Positions 33,556 to 41,925 of a stretch of 64,000 nucleotides of DNA are shown here, piece by piece. The number at the start of each line of letters is the position of its first letter. Position 1 is the stretch's first letter. The translations under genes and the position numbers were made by a program. The notes below the pieces were generated by a model. That model saw only the letters and a list, made by a program, of their open reading frames with translations, was not told where the DNA came from and did not search any database. The DNA comes from JAIQFL01 sp035295745 (lineage in GTDB: Bacteria > Acidobacteriota > Terriglobia > Bryobacterales > Bryobacteraceae). Location: positions 77,274-141,273 of the forward strand of contig DATGIL010000080.1 in NCBI GenBank assembly GCA_035295745.1, in the 5' to 3' direction.

Positions 33556-34391
33556 TGGGTCAGCATCGTCCGCAGCGATTCGTCTTCGAAGACCGACAAC
33601 GAAAGCGCGCGCCAATTCGAAGCGGCGCTGCGGCGCACCGCGATCATCTGAGCAACCACGGAGATCGCGATCTCTTCCGGGGAAATCGCGCCGATATCCA
33701 GGCCCATGGGCGCGTAGAGCCGCTCGAACGAGGCGGGCGGGATGCCTTCCTTTTCCAACTCGCGGATCACGTTAATTACCTTCCGCTTGCTACCAATCAT
33801 GGCGATATAGCGCGCGGAAGTGGCCACCGCCTGCTTAAGCACCCGCATATCGTCACGATGGCCGCGCGTGACGATGATAATGTAGCTGGTCTCGTTGATG
33901 TTGAGTTGCGGAAATACCTCTTCGTATTCGGCGGCGTGAATGGCGGCGGCTTCGGGGAAGCGCTCGCGATTGGCGAAGGAATCGCGATTGTCGACCACGA
34001 CGGTGGAGAAACCGGCAAGCGTCGCGACTTTCGACAGGCTCTTGGAAATGTGCCCGGCGCCGAAGATGAAGGCGTGTGGGATGGGGAGTACCGGTTCTAC
34101 AAACACGTCCAGTTGGCCTCCGCAGATCAAGCCGTTGTCATAGGCAGCGTCCTGGCCCAGGTTGAAGGTGAGATGTTTGGGCTTTTCCGTGTCAATAACT
34201 TCTCTCGCCGCATTCCAGACTTCGGCTTCGACGCAGCCGCCACCGATAGTGCCCGTCATGGAGCCGTCCTCGCGCACCAGCAGTTTGGCGCTCTCGTAAC
34301 TGGGAATCGAGCCCCGCACCTCGACGATAGTGGCCAGGGCGCACTTTTGTCCCAGGGAGCGAAGGCGCACCAGTTCCTCGTAAACGTCCAT
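33552..34391 (-). CDS. xdhC: XdhC/CoxI-family molybdenum cofactor insertion protein
   Basis: A 279-residue protein. The N-terminal XdhC/CoxI domain (about 5-85) has GSIPSYESAKLLVREDGS, GTIGGGCVEAEVW and ICGGQLDVFVEP. The C-terminal Rossmann domain starts at about 115 (AFIFGAGHISKSL) and carries VTRGHRDDMRVLK and the YIAMIGSKRK loop. XdhC binds molybdenum cofactor, has it sulfurated and hands it to xanthine dehydrogenase-like enzymes. I chose the ATG at 34391. A perfect TATAAT (34407-34402 on this strand) ends 10 bp before it, leaving almost no leader. It is the first gene of the xdhC - MobA-like - AsmA operon. Confidence 0.88.
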   Translation of the reverse strand: MDVYEELVRLRSLGQKCALATIVEVRGSIPSYESAKLLVREDGSMTGTIGGGCVEAEVWNAAREVIDTEKPKHLTFNLGQDAAYDNGLICGGQLDVFVEPVLPIPHAFIFGAGHISKSLSKVATLAGFSTVVVDNRDSFANRERFPEAAAIHAAEYEEVFPQLNINETSYIIIVTRGHRDDMRVLKQAVATSARYIAMIGSKRKVINVIRELEKEGIPPASFERLYAPMGLDIGAISPEEIAISVVAQMIAVRRSAASNWRALSLSVFEDESLRTMLTQ

Positions 34392-34544
34392 TACAGATGC
34401 GATTATAACGCCGCTGCGGGCCAGGAGGGTTCTTAGCGAGAATGTCAAAATATTTATGAGAATATTTAGATAATTGGATGTTAATATCTTATATGGCGAA
34501 GAGCGTCGACTCCTCGGCGTGATTTTCAGGAGAAGGCGGTGTGC

Positions 34545-34919
34545 ATGGATGAAGTACGGGTCCTGCTTGTCGACGACGAGCCGCAGGTGCGATCGCTGAT
34601 TCGCAAGATTTTGTCGAAACAGAACTTCCAGATATTCGAGGCGCGTGACGAGGAAATCGCTCTGCGGGTAATCGAGTCGCTCGGCGGAGCGGTCGATCTG
34701 GTATTGTGCGACGATCCCGAATCCCGGCCAGAGGACGAAAACCTGGTCTCGGCTTTGAAAAAGCGTTTTCCTTTGGTACCAATTCTGGTAGTTTCCACGG
34801 AATTTGTCCCGTGCGACCTGCCGCTGTACGACGCATTTATAGCGAAGCCCTTCCGCCCGTCGGAACTGCTCGCGACGGTCGAGCGACTGGTGACCAAGTC
34901 ACACTACCAACACGGCTAA
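34545..34919 (+). CDS. single-domain response regulator (CheY-like receiver)
   Basis: A 124-residue receiver domain. The acidic pair is in VLLVDDEPQVRS, the phospho-acceptor Asp in VDLVLCDDPESRP, the Ser/Thr switch in LVVSTEF and the conserved Lys in IAKPFRPSELL. There is no output domain, so it acts through protein contacts. AGGAGAAGG lies before two close starts, GTG at 34539 and ATG at 34545; I use the ATG. The 5' region (34448-34520) is strikingly AT-rich and probably holds the promoter. No histidine kinase lies nearby. Confidence 0.85.
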   Translation: MDEVRVLLVDDEPQVRSLIRKILSKQNFQIFEARDEEIALRVIESLGGAVDLVLCDDPESRPEDENLVSALKKRFPLVPILVVSTEFVPCDLPLYDAFIAKPFRPSELLATVERLVTKSHYQHG

Positions 34920-35057
34920 CTACGGAAATAATGGAGCTGCGATTTCAAACGGCGAGACTCGCGGCGCCGGATCAACAGCGACGTTCTATTGCCACACGCA
35001 AAGCATGAATAGACGATCATCGTAGACTACACCGAAAAGGTGTCGGCCAAGAGCGAT

Positions 35058-35531
35058 TCATACGCTCCCGATCCGCTCGAAGTACACCTCGCGGTCTTCT
35101 TGGCGGACGCGCGCCATGTAAGACTCCACCTTCGGATGCCCGCCAAACGTTTGCGCGATCTGGCGGATCATGCCGGCCGCGAATTCAAGGTCCTCGAGTT
35201 GCTTCTTCACGGCGTCCTTGCCCAGAACATGCTGCAGTTTCGCGAGCATCGCGCCATACGACCGGCACCCTTCGTGATTGATCAAGATGACTCGCTCGAC
35301 GGGATAGTGCTTCAGCAGCAGTTGAATCTGCTCCCGCATGATTTTCAGATTCTTCGGCAGAAACGTCCCGGCACACAGCGACGCGACACTGCCCGGCACG
35401 ATCAGTGGAATGTATTGTCCCTCCAAGATCCCCAGTTCCCGGCTTTTGAACTCCCGGAACGCGCTTTGGAACCGCGGATCGCCGCAGTGGATCACCAGCG
35501 CCTCGGGCGGTTCCAAATTCAGTTGCGCCAT
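35058..35531 (-). CDS. small beta-carbonic-anhydrase-like protein
   Basis: A 157-residue protein that keeps the beta-carbonic anhydrase metal site: C16-x-D18-x-R20 in HCGDPRF and H86-x-x-C89 in NHEGC. It also has the intervening VPGSVASL segment that matches the substrate loop. At 157 residues it is shorter than most beta enzymes (about 190-220), lacking part of the N-terminal helices. It may hydrate CO2 or be a non-catalytic relative. It lies 18 bp after the flotillin gene on the same strand and is the last gene of that operon, an unusual partner. Confidence 0.75.
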   Translation of the reverse strand: MAQLNLEPPEALVIHCGDPRFQSAFREFKSRELGILEGQYIPLIVPGSVASLCAGTFLPKNLKIMREQIQLLLKHYPVERVILINHEGCRSYGAMLAKLQHVLGKDAVKKQLEDLEFAAGMIRQIAQTFGGHPKVESYMARVRQEDREVYFERIGSV

Positions 35532-35549
35532 ACGGCTCCGATGGCGCGC

Positions 35550-37280
35550 CTACGCGCCTACGCCGTTGTTCGGATGGGTCTCGGCGAGATCCAACTCCTT
35601 CAGCAGGCCCGGAGAGAGCCCCAGTTTCTCGAGCATCGGACCGAAACCCAGCGACTGCGCCTGCGCGACGAAATCGAAGACTACCTTTGGAGCGAGCCCC
35701 GTCAGCCGGGACAGCGGATTGGAGCCGTTGCCCCCGGCCCCCAGATCGAGAATCCGGATGCTATCCACATTTCCAAGCGGCGCGGCGATCTGGCCGAACA
35801 CGTTGGCCAGGCCTTGTGGGCCGAGTGCCTTCGCCAGGGCGTCTCCAATGGATTCGGCCACCCGCGGCGCGGCATCGAGGATCTGCAGCAAGCGGCCGGT
35901 GGAATCCAGCTTCGCCAGCGCCTCCGCCAACTCGCGTTTGCCGCGAGCCTCGGCCAACAGTGTGGCCTCCTGACCCGCAGCTTCGGCCAACAGTCGCGCC
36001 TTTTCACCTTCGGCGGCCGCCAGCAGGCGGGCCTTCTGTCCATCCGCCTCAGCCACCAGTTTGGCCTTCGTGGCCTCGGCCTCGCCCTGGCCCTTTTTGG
36101 CGGTCGCCGATGCCTCGGCCTCCGCCTTGATGCGGACCGCATCCGCATTCTTCTCGGCGGCCGCAAACGCCGCTTCCGCTTGAATGATCGCGGTCTGCTT
36201 GCTCGCCTCGGCTTCGATGATGGCGGTTTGCTTGCTAGCCTGCGCGGCGATGATGGCGGCTTCGCGAGCCGCTTCGGCAGGCCGAATCTTCTCCGTCACC
36301 AGCTGCTTCTCGCGATACGCCGCTTCCTGCAAGGCGAGGGCGATGCGCGCTTCGGTCTCGGTGGTTTCCACGGCGACTCGCGCCAGCTTGACAGCCTTCA
36401 ACGCTTCCGCCTCGGCCAGCGGACCGGCCTGCGCCGATTTCGCCTGCGCCGCGTGCACCTCGGCCTCGTATTGCGCCTTCTTGGTATTCAGATCGCGCTC
36501 CGCTTCGGCGACGCGCGCCAGGTTGGCCAACTCGGCTTCCTTACCGGCGCGGATCGCCTCGGAAGTCTTCTCCATCCGTTCCCGTTCCGCCTGCGCCTCG
36601 CCGACTGCCGCGTCGCGCTTCACTTCCGCCGTCCTCTTCTTCCCGAGGGCCTCGATGTAGCCTTGATTGTCGGTGATGCTCTGAATGGTCAGGATGTCGA
36701 TCTTGACGCCCAGCTTGAGCAGTTCGGTCTCCGCCACTTCGAGCACGTTCTGATTCAACTTGTCGCGCTCGCCAATCAACGCTTCAATCGACATCTTGCC
36801 GAGGATCGCCCGCAGTTGGCCGGACATGATCTTGGTGAGCAGCTCATCGATGTCGCTGTCTTTCTTGTCTTCGAAGTTTTGGGCAGCGGAGATGAGATGG
36901 AGTTGCTCGCGGCTGATATGCACGGTTGCGATACCAGCGGCATTGACGCGCACTCCATCCCTGGTCGGAATATTCTCCACCGTGAATTCGATGCCGCGTG
37001 CGCGCAGATCGAGCTCGGCACACGCCTCCAGCACCGGCACGATCAGCTTGCCGCCCCCGGTGACAACGTGAAATCCGAAAGTGGCATCCGACTCTGTGCC
37101 ATCCGGCTGCAACATCTTCATCCTGTGCTTGCGGCCATAGACGACCAGCACCTTGCTGGGAGGCACCTTGCGATACCGGCCGGCGGCATATCGGACAGAC
37201 CCCATGACCGCGAGCACGATCAGCAGGGTGCCGATCACGGCGCCGATGTGGGCCGTAATCGCCTGAGAAAGCGTATCCAT
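35550..37280 (-). CDS. flotillin-like SPFH/band 7 membrane scaffold protein
   Basis: A 576-residue protein. The ATG at 37280 has AAGGAG 6 bp upstream. One N-terminal membrane helix (about 8-30) is followed by the SPFH domain (about 35-210: SKVLVVYGRKHRMKML, GIEFTVENIPTRDGVRVNA, DELLTKIMSGQLRAILGKMS). A very long Ala/Glu/Lys-rich coiled coil comes next (about 215-480). The C-terminal tail (LSRLTGLAPKVVFDFVAQAQ) ends the protein. Flotillins oligomerise on lipid microdomains and organise membrane complexes. It lies between an NfeD-like gene and a carbonic-anhydrase-like gene; the NfeD-flotillin pair is classical (B. subtilis yuaF-floT). Confidence 0.9.
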   Translation of the reverse strand: MDTLSQAITAHIGAVIGTLLIVLAVMGSVRYAAGRYRKVPPSKVLVVYGRKHRMKMLQPDGTESDATFGFHVVTGGGKLIVPVLEACAELDLRARGIEFTVENIPTRDGVRVNAAGIATVHISREQLHLISAAQNFEDKKDSDIDELLTKIMSGQLRAILGKMSIEALIGERDKLNQNVLEVAETELLKLGVKIDILTIQSITDNQGYIEALGKKRTAEVKRDAAVGEAQAERERMEKTSEAIRAGKEAELANLARVAEAERDLNTKKAQYEAEVHAAQAKSAQAGPLAEAEALKAVKLARVAVETTETEARIALALQEAAYREKQLVTEKIRPAEAAREAAIIAAQASKQTAIIEAEASKQTAIIQAEAAFAAAEKNADAVRIKAEAEASATAKKGQGEAEATKAKLVAEADGQKARLLAAAEGEKARLLAEAAGQEATLLAEARGKRELAEALAKLDSTGRLLQILDAAPRVAESIGDALAKALGPQGLANVFGQIAAPLGNVDSIRILDLGAGGNGSNPLSRLTGLAPKVVFDFVAQAQSLGFGPMLEKLGLSPGLLKELDLAETHPNNGVGA

Positions 37281-37321
37281 AGTTCTCCTTTCAAGGGACC
37301 CGCAAGGAATTTCGAAGGGTG

Positions 37322-37840
37322 TCAGCCGTCCCACTTGCGAACGAGGTAAATGCCGCCGGCCCGTTCCGTGATGACGACCCGGGAACCGGCGTCGATTTTG
37401 TCATCGCAGCGGACGATCAGCTCTTCCGGGCACGAGCCGCATTGGATTTTGCCAAGATGGGTCTCCGCGGAGATAGGGACGGTGACCACTCCCACAGCCC
37501 CGAGGAGCTGCGCGGAAATCAGCGTGGAATCGGCCTGCTGGCGATGCAGCATGCTCATAAAGGCGAAGGCGATGACCCACAGTCCCAGGCCGCCGAGAAG
37601 AGCCACGGTAGAAGCCGGCAGGAGTTGCCATCCGGATGCCATCGTCAAAGTGCCAGCGCCGCCGAACCCGGTGAGGAAGAAGGCCAGCGAGAAGGTACTG
37701 AAGAAACTGGGCCCACTATCGTGCCCGAGATCGTGCCCGCCGAAATCGTCCGCCACGTCGCCCTGGTCGTGGCCGCCGGCCATCGAGGCGAACAGGAACA
37801 TCGCCAGGCCCGCAACTCCGAGGCAGATAAAGACTATCAC
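37322..37840 (-). CDS. NfeD-like membrane protein with OB-fold domain
   Basis: A 172-residue protein. Helix 1 is at residues 1-19, followed by a His/Asp/Gly-rich loop (GGHDQGDVADDFGGHDLGHD), two more helices (about 48-65 and 73-96), then a C-terminal OB-fold of the NfeD type (about 110-170, LGAVGVVTVPISAETHLGKI). It starts the operon NfeD - flotillin - carbonic-anhydrase-like, with a 41-bp gap to flotillin. NfeD proteins are the partners of SPFH scaffolds. The metal-binding-looking loop is unusual for the family. Confidence 0.83.
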   Translation of the reverse strand: MIVFICLGVAGLAMFLFASMAGGHDQGDVADDFGGHDLGHDSGPSFFSTFSLAFFLTGFGGAGTLTMASGWQLLPASTVALLGGLGLWVIAFAFMSMLHRQQADSTLISAQLLGAVGVVTVPISAETHLGKIQCGSCPEELIVRCDDKIDAGSRVVITERAGGIYLVRKWDG

Positions 37841-37937
37841 TGGCTTCCTTCAGTTAAAAGATTAACATACCTTAAACTCTATTATTGGTTCATTGCGATC
37901 TTGCGCAAGCGTCCCTTTTGGTTAATGCGGTGGACTA

Positions 37938-37986
37938 TTGACAACGCCTTTCGACCGTCCTAATATGACGTACGACGACATGTCGT
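37938..37986 (+). promoter_or_regulatory. strong promoter with PadR operator
   Basis: TTGACA (37938-37943), exactly 17 bp, then TAATAT (37961-37966). The perfect 12-bp palindrome ACGACATGTCGT follows at 37975-37986, just at the expected start of transcription and 8 bp before the padR ATG. The layout is that of an autorepressed PadR gene. Confidence 0.8.
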
Positions 37987-37993
37987 TGCACGT

Positions 37994-38326
37994 ATGAAGT
38001 CCACAGATGGCAAACCACTCACGGAGCCGGTTCTGATGATCCTCCTGAGCCTGGCAGAGAAACCCCGCCATGGCTACAGCCTGCTGAAGGACATTGAATC
38101 GCTCAGCAATGGCCGTGTTCAGTTGAGCACGGGAACTCTCTATGGCGCCCTGCGCAGGCTGCTGGAGGACTTGTGGATCGAGCGTTTCGAGCAAGACGAC
38201 ACCTCCCGCGAAAAACAGGCCTACCGCTTGACTCCCGTCGGCCGCAAACAACTGCATGCGGAGTTGGAGCGGATGAAACAGTTGACCCGCATGGCAACCG
38301 CGCGCCTGCGAACGAAAGAGGCATGA
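37994..38326 (+). CDS. PadR-family transcriptional regulator
   Basis: A 110-residue winged-helix protein: LTEPVLMILLSLAEKPRHGY, LLKDIESLSNGRVQLSTGTL, YGALRRLLEDLWIERFEQDD, the wing REKQAYRLTPVGRKQL and a C-terminal helix. It probably represses its own operon through the palindrome at 37975-37986. The gene following starts one base after its stop. Compared with the PadR at 20.0 kb it is a distinct subgroup with a different operator. Confidence 0.9.
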   Translation: MKSTDGKPLTEPVLMILLSLAEKPRHGYSLLKDIESLSNGRVQLSTGTLYGALRRLLEDLWIERFEQDDTSREKQAYRLTPVGRKQLHAELERMKQLTRMATARLRTKEA

Positions 38327-38327
38327 C

Positions 38328-38840
38328 ATGAGTGTGGTGCGAGCCTATCGTCTTCTGCTGCGCCTCTACCCGGCGGACTACCAGGCGTTCTTCCGCGCCG
38401 AGATGGAGCAGGCCTTTCAGCGGGCGGTGGAGGCACGCCGCAAGGAGGGCAGGCGCGCTGTCCTGCGATTTCTCGTAGCCGAGTTCACCGGCCTGTGCAT
38501 CGGCGCTACCGCCGAATGGATCTCTAAGTTGACGACCGATTGCTCGGTACGGGGACGCTGCCTGCCGGATTTGCGGATGATGCGCCCTACCGCCGTCTCG
38601 CGGGAAGTATGGTTCGCTGGAGCGTGTCTGGAGGCTAGCCAAAGTTCGCAGCCGGCGGAAGTCATGGAGGCGCAGGCGCGGGTTTCCATGTTGATTGAGC
38701 GCATGGTACGTGCGATCGCGCATCACGATTTTCCGGGCGCGCGCCGCTACTCAGACGAAGAACGGCAGGCGCGTGCCGAACTCCGCCGTCTGCAGGAAAA
38801 ATACAACATCGACGACTCCGGAATGGACCGATGCTCGTAG
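38328..38840 (+). CDS. PadR-linked helical protein, permease-prefix-like
   Basis: A 170-residue protein. The first 65 residues (YRLLLRLYPADYQAFFRAEM, EQAFQRAVEARRKEG, LRFLVAEFTGLCIGATAEW) match the prefix domain usually fused in front of ADOP-type permeases, with one amphipathic or membrane-proximal helix. The rest is charged and helical. It has no permease domain and may be a remnant or a detached module. Its ATG comes one base after the padR stop and its end overlaps the next gene by 10 bp, so expression is coupled. Confidence 0.7.
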   Translation: MSVVRAYRLLLRLYPADYQAFFRAEMEQAFQRAVEARRKEGRRAVLRFLVAEFTGLCIGATAEWISKLTTDCSVRGRCLPDLRMMRPTAVSREVWFAGACLEASQSSQPAEVMEAQARVSMLIERMVRAIAHHDFPGARRYSDEERQARAELRRLQEKYNIDDSGMDRCS

Positions 38841-39505
38841 GGCACTTCGCTGTAGGGCTCGCCGCAAAACGGATCCAGCCTGCGATCTCCGCCGGCACCC
38901 TGCTGCTGGCGGCGATGTTTGCGGATCTGTTGTGGTGCTTCCTGATGCTCGCCGGAATCGAGCACGTGCAATTCAAGCCCGGCCTGGGAGTGGCAAATTA
39001 CTTCGTGGCTTCCGACATCGTCTTCAGCCACAGCCTCCTGATGGACGCGCTTTGGGCGGGCCTGCTGGCAGCGGCTTACTATTGGAAGCGGCGCAACCCG
39101 CTCGCTTCGTGGGTCATCGCCGGAGCCGTTCTGAGCCACTGGCTGCTGGATTGGATCAGTCATCGGCCGGACATGCCGTTGAGTCCAGGCCTCCACCGAT
39201 ACTTCGGATTGGGCTTATGGGGTTCGATTCCGGCATCCCTGATCGTCGAAGGCGGCTTCTGGGCGTTTGCGGTCATCCTCTATGCGCGGGCCACTCGGCC
39301 CAAAGGGCGTGTCGGTGTGTACGCGTACTGGGGCGTTGTCGCGATTCTCACCCTGGCGTGGTACAACAATCTGGCTGGACCGCCGCCTCCCAACCCGCAT
39401 ACCGCGCCGATCGCCAGCTTGATCTTCTTCTCCCTGACGGTAGCGTGGGCTTACTGGATGAATAAGGTTCGGACGTGGTCCGGCCGGTCTGCCATGCCGC
39501 TGTAA
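38831..39505 (+). CDS. YdjM/DUF457-like integral membrane protein
   Basis: A 224-residue protein with six or seven membrane helices. The start MLVGHFAVGLAAKRI, the acidic FADLLWCF and the intramembrane His/Asp residues (SHSLLMDAL, LSHWLLDWISHRPDMP) are those of the membrane-bound 'metal-dependent hydrolase' group (YdjM, DUF457). The biochemical function of that group is not established. It overlaps the preceding gene by 10 bp and is the third gene of the PadR operon. Confidence 0.75.
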   Translation: MLVGHFAVGLAAKRIQPAISAGTLLLAAMFADLLWCFLMLAGIEHVQFKPGLGVANYFVASDIVFSHSLLMDALWAGLLAAAYYWKRRNPLASWVIAGAVLSHWLLDWISHRPDMPLSPGLHRYFGLGLWGSIPASLIVEGGFWAFAVILYARATRPKGRVGVYAYWGVVAILTLAWYNNLAGPPPPNPHTAPIASLIFFSLTVAWAYWMNKVRTWSGRSAMPL

Positions 39506-39609
39506 ACGCCGGCGCCTGAAGTGACCGGGCTATGCCGTCCCGATCTTGCCTTGGTGCTGGATTTTGGGTACGACGGGTCCGCGCTTTGCAGCTGCAACGC
39601 TGACGGTAA

Positions 39610-40536
39610 TCAGTTCGCGACCGGTGTCCTCTCAACGCGATCGATCACGATCACGGAGAGGGGAGCCCTTTTGGCGTCCAGTTTGAGCCCGAGCTCTGAT
39701 TGCAACGCGCTGAAGAGATCCGGCGCGGGCTCTGTCTCGGCATTGCCTCCCGTCGGCACGGGAGGGGCGGGCGCCTTGCTGAGAGCCGTTCCTTCTGTAG
39801 CGAAGGTAAACCGGAAGTCGTACTTACCGCTCATGCCAGTCCCATCCTTCACGGGATGGCCTAACAGGTACGAGAGGCGATCGGCGAGATCGTCCATCGT
39901 CTGCAGCCGGCCTTCCAGCCTGCCGCGATTGCCCACCATGAACTGCAGCATGCCGGGAGGTCCACCTGGAGGCAATTGCGGAAATCCGTCCCGGTCCCGT
40001 TCGAACGCTTGCGGAGGCACTGCGGGAGACGCGCCGCCATCTGGCGGTTTGGCCGCAGGGGCCGACCCGGCCAGCTTGGAACCGTTCTTTCCGATCACGA
40101 GAGTGTATGCGGGAGCATCTTTCATCTCGCGATGCATGGCGATCCGGAACCGCTCCACGAGCAGGTTCCGCAGCATCTCCTGGAGTTGTTCCTTGGTCGT
40201 ATCCGCAGGCATGGTGGCATCGATGTCGAACCGTTCGTTCTCCATCCAGCCGGGACCTTCGATCTGAAAATCGTTCACGCCGAACGCCAGCACGAGGGCA
40301 CCTTTCAGAGACATACTCGAGTATCGGATCCGGCCCGGATCTTTGGTGCCCGGACCTCCCATCGTTCTGGTAAATGGCGGTCCACCCGGACTGCCTGGCT
40401 TCACCGAAGCTGCCTCGAAGGTGAGCGGCTTTTGGGACGGCCGATCCTCTTGCCCCTGCGCGGCGGACTCAACCGCCGTCATCCCGATGACAACAGTCAT
40501 CGCCAGTGCCGCTCGCTTTATGAAGCTCAGCCCCAT
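39610..40536 (-). CDS. TIGR03435-family secreted protein
   Basis: A 308-residue protein with a signal peptide (to about residue 27). It shows the family landmarks: FEAASVKPG, IRYSSMSLKGALVLAFGVND, QIEGPGWMENERFDIDATMP, TKEQLQEMLRNLLVERFRIA, HREMKDAPAYTLVIGKNGSK, DLADRLSYLLGHPVKDGTGM, SGKYDFRFTF and a C-terminal LGLKLDAKRAPLSVIVIDRV. The family is greatly expanded in Solibacter-type Acidobacteria and has no known function. A GGAGATG lies upstream. It follows the DUF1501 gene by 21 bp and probably forms an operon with it and the PSD1 cytochrome gene. Confidence 0.9.
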   Translation of the reverse strand: MGLSFIKRAALAMTVVIGMTAVESAAQGQEDRPSQKPLTFEAASVKPGSPGGPPFTRTMGGPGTKDPGRIRYSSMSLKGALVLAFGVNDFQIEGPGWMENERFDIDATMPADTTKEQLQEMLRNLLVERFRIAMHREMKDAPAYTLVIGKNGSKLAGSAPAAKPPDGGASPAVPPQAFERDRDGFPQLPPGGPPGMLQFMVGNRGRLEGRLQTMDDLADRLSYLLGHPVKDGTGMSGKYDFRFTFATEGTALSKAPAPPVPTGGNAETEPAPDLFSALQSELGLKLDAKRAPLSVIVIDRVERTPVAN

Positions 40537-40557
40537 GGCGCGCCTAACGCATCTCCT

Positions 40558-41925
40558 TTACGCCAGAATATCTTTCACCACCTGGCCATACACATCCGTC
40601 AGGCGGAAGTCGCGGCCGGCGTAGCGATAGGTCAGCTTTTCGTGATCGATGCCGAGTTGGTGCAGCACCGTGGCGTGCAGATCGTGGATCGACACGGGTT
40701 TGTCCACCGCCTGGAAGCCGAACTCGTCGGTGGCGCCGTACACCATGCCGCCCTTCACCCCGCCGCCCGCCATCCACATCGTGAAGCCGTACGGATTGTG
40801 GTCGCGCCCATCCCCGCTCTCCGACACCGGAGTGCGTCCGAACTCGCCGCCCCACACCACTGCGGTCTCGTTCAGCAGGCCACGGCGTTTCAGGTCGCGG
40901 ATCAGCGCGGCGGATGCCTGATCCATGTCGGGGCAACGCCCGCGCAACGCCTTGTCGATTCCCTTGTGATCGTCCCATGGCTGTCCTGGGCCGTAAAAGA
41001 CGTGGACCGTGCGGACGCCGCGTTCCACCAGACGCCGCGCCAGCAGGCAGCCGTTGGCGAAGGGCGTGCTTCCATACTCATTTCGGACCGACTCCGGCTC
41101 TTTCCGCAGATCGAACACGTCCAGCGCCTCGAACTGCATCCGATAGGCGGTCTCCATCGCGCGAATGCGGCCTTCCAGAAACTCGTCTTCGCCGAAAGAC
41201 TGTTCGTGCTCGCGATTCAACGCCTGCACCAGGTCAAGCTGCTTTCGCTGCTGCTGCTGGTCGAGTTCCTTGTTTTGCAGGTAGCGGATCATCTTGTCGG
41301 GCTCTGTGGGCGCGTCGTTGAATAGCGTGCCCTGATGCTCCGAAGGCAGGAAGCCCGACCGCCACAAGCCACTCTCATTTCCCGGACTCAATACCACGTA
41401 TCCGGGCAGATTCTGATTCTCCGTGCCCAAGCCATACGAGATCCACGCGCCCATCGACGGACGCGTGGCCGCGATGTTTCCCGAGTGGAATAGATTGCGC
41501 GCCGGAGTGTGCGTCGGATTGAACGTGTACATCGAGCGAATGACGCAGATGTCATCGATGCTCTTTGCGAGATTGGGAAGCAAGTCGCTGACTTCGATCC
41601 CCGACTGACCGTACTTCTTAAACTCGAAGGGTGATGGCAGCAAGCCGCCGGTGACGCGCTCGGTGCGGAATCCCGCGGTGGATGGCGGTCGCTGTCCGGC
41701 GTATTTCTGAAGCGAGGGCTTGGGATCAAACATGTCCAACTGAGACGGTCCGCCCACCAGAAACAGAAAGATATTGTGCTTGGCCGTGGGAGGAAAATGA
41801 GGACCGGCTGTGTGGACGGTGGCGGCCCGCGCCTGCTCGTCGGCAAGCATGCCCGCCAGCCCGATGGTGCCGAGCCCGCCGCACAGAGATTGAATCAGTT
41901 CGCGACGTGAATATCGATGAATCAT
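40558..41925 (-). CDS. DUF1501 protein (exported, Tat-type N terminus)
   Basis: A 455-residue protein of the DUF1501 family, common in Planctomycetes, Verrucomicrobia and Solibacter. It begins with a twin-arginine-like signal (YSRRELIQSLCGGLGTIGLA), then NIFLFLVGGPSQLDMFDPKP, the LRMP-like VIRSMYTFNPTHTPARN, SYGLGTENQNLPGYVV, and a sulfatase-like C-terminal site (VVWGGEFGRTPVSESGDGRD, GFTMWMAGGGVKGG). It resembles alkaline phosphatase/sulfatase folds; substrate unknown, perhaps sulfated polysaccharide. ATG overlaps the stop of the PSD1 gene (ATGA, 41925-41922), so they are made together. Confidence 0.9.
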   Translation of the reverse strand: MIHRYSRRELIQSLCGGLGTIGLAGMLADEQARAATVHTAGPHFPPTAKHNIFLFLVGGPSQLDMFDPKPSLQKYAGQRPPSTAGFRTERVTGGLLPSPFEFKKYGQSGIEVSDLLPNLAKSIDDICVIRSMYTFNPTHTPARNLFHSGNIAATRPSMGAWISYGLGTENQNLPGYVVLSPGNESGLWRSGFLPSEHQGTLFNDAPTEPDKMIRYLQNKELDQQQQRKQLDLVQALNREHEQSFGEDEFLEGRIRAMETAYRMQFEALDVFDLRKEPESVRNEYGSTPFANGCLLARRLVERGVRTVHVFYGPGQPWDDHKGIDKALRGRCPDMDQASAALIRDLKRRGLLNETAVVWGGEFGRTPVSESGDGRDHNPYGFTMWMAGGGVKGGMVYGATDEFGFQAVDKPVSIHDLHATVLHQLGIDHEKLTYRYAGRDFRLTDVYGQVVKDILA

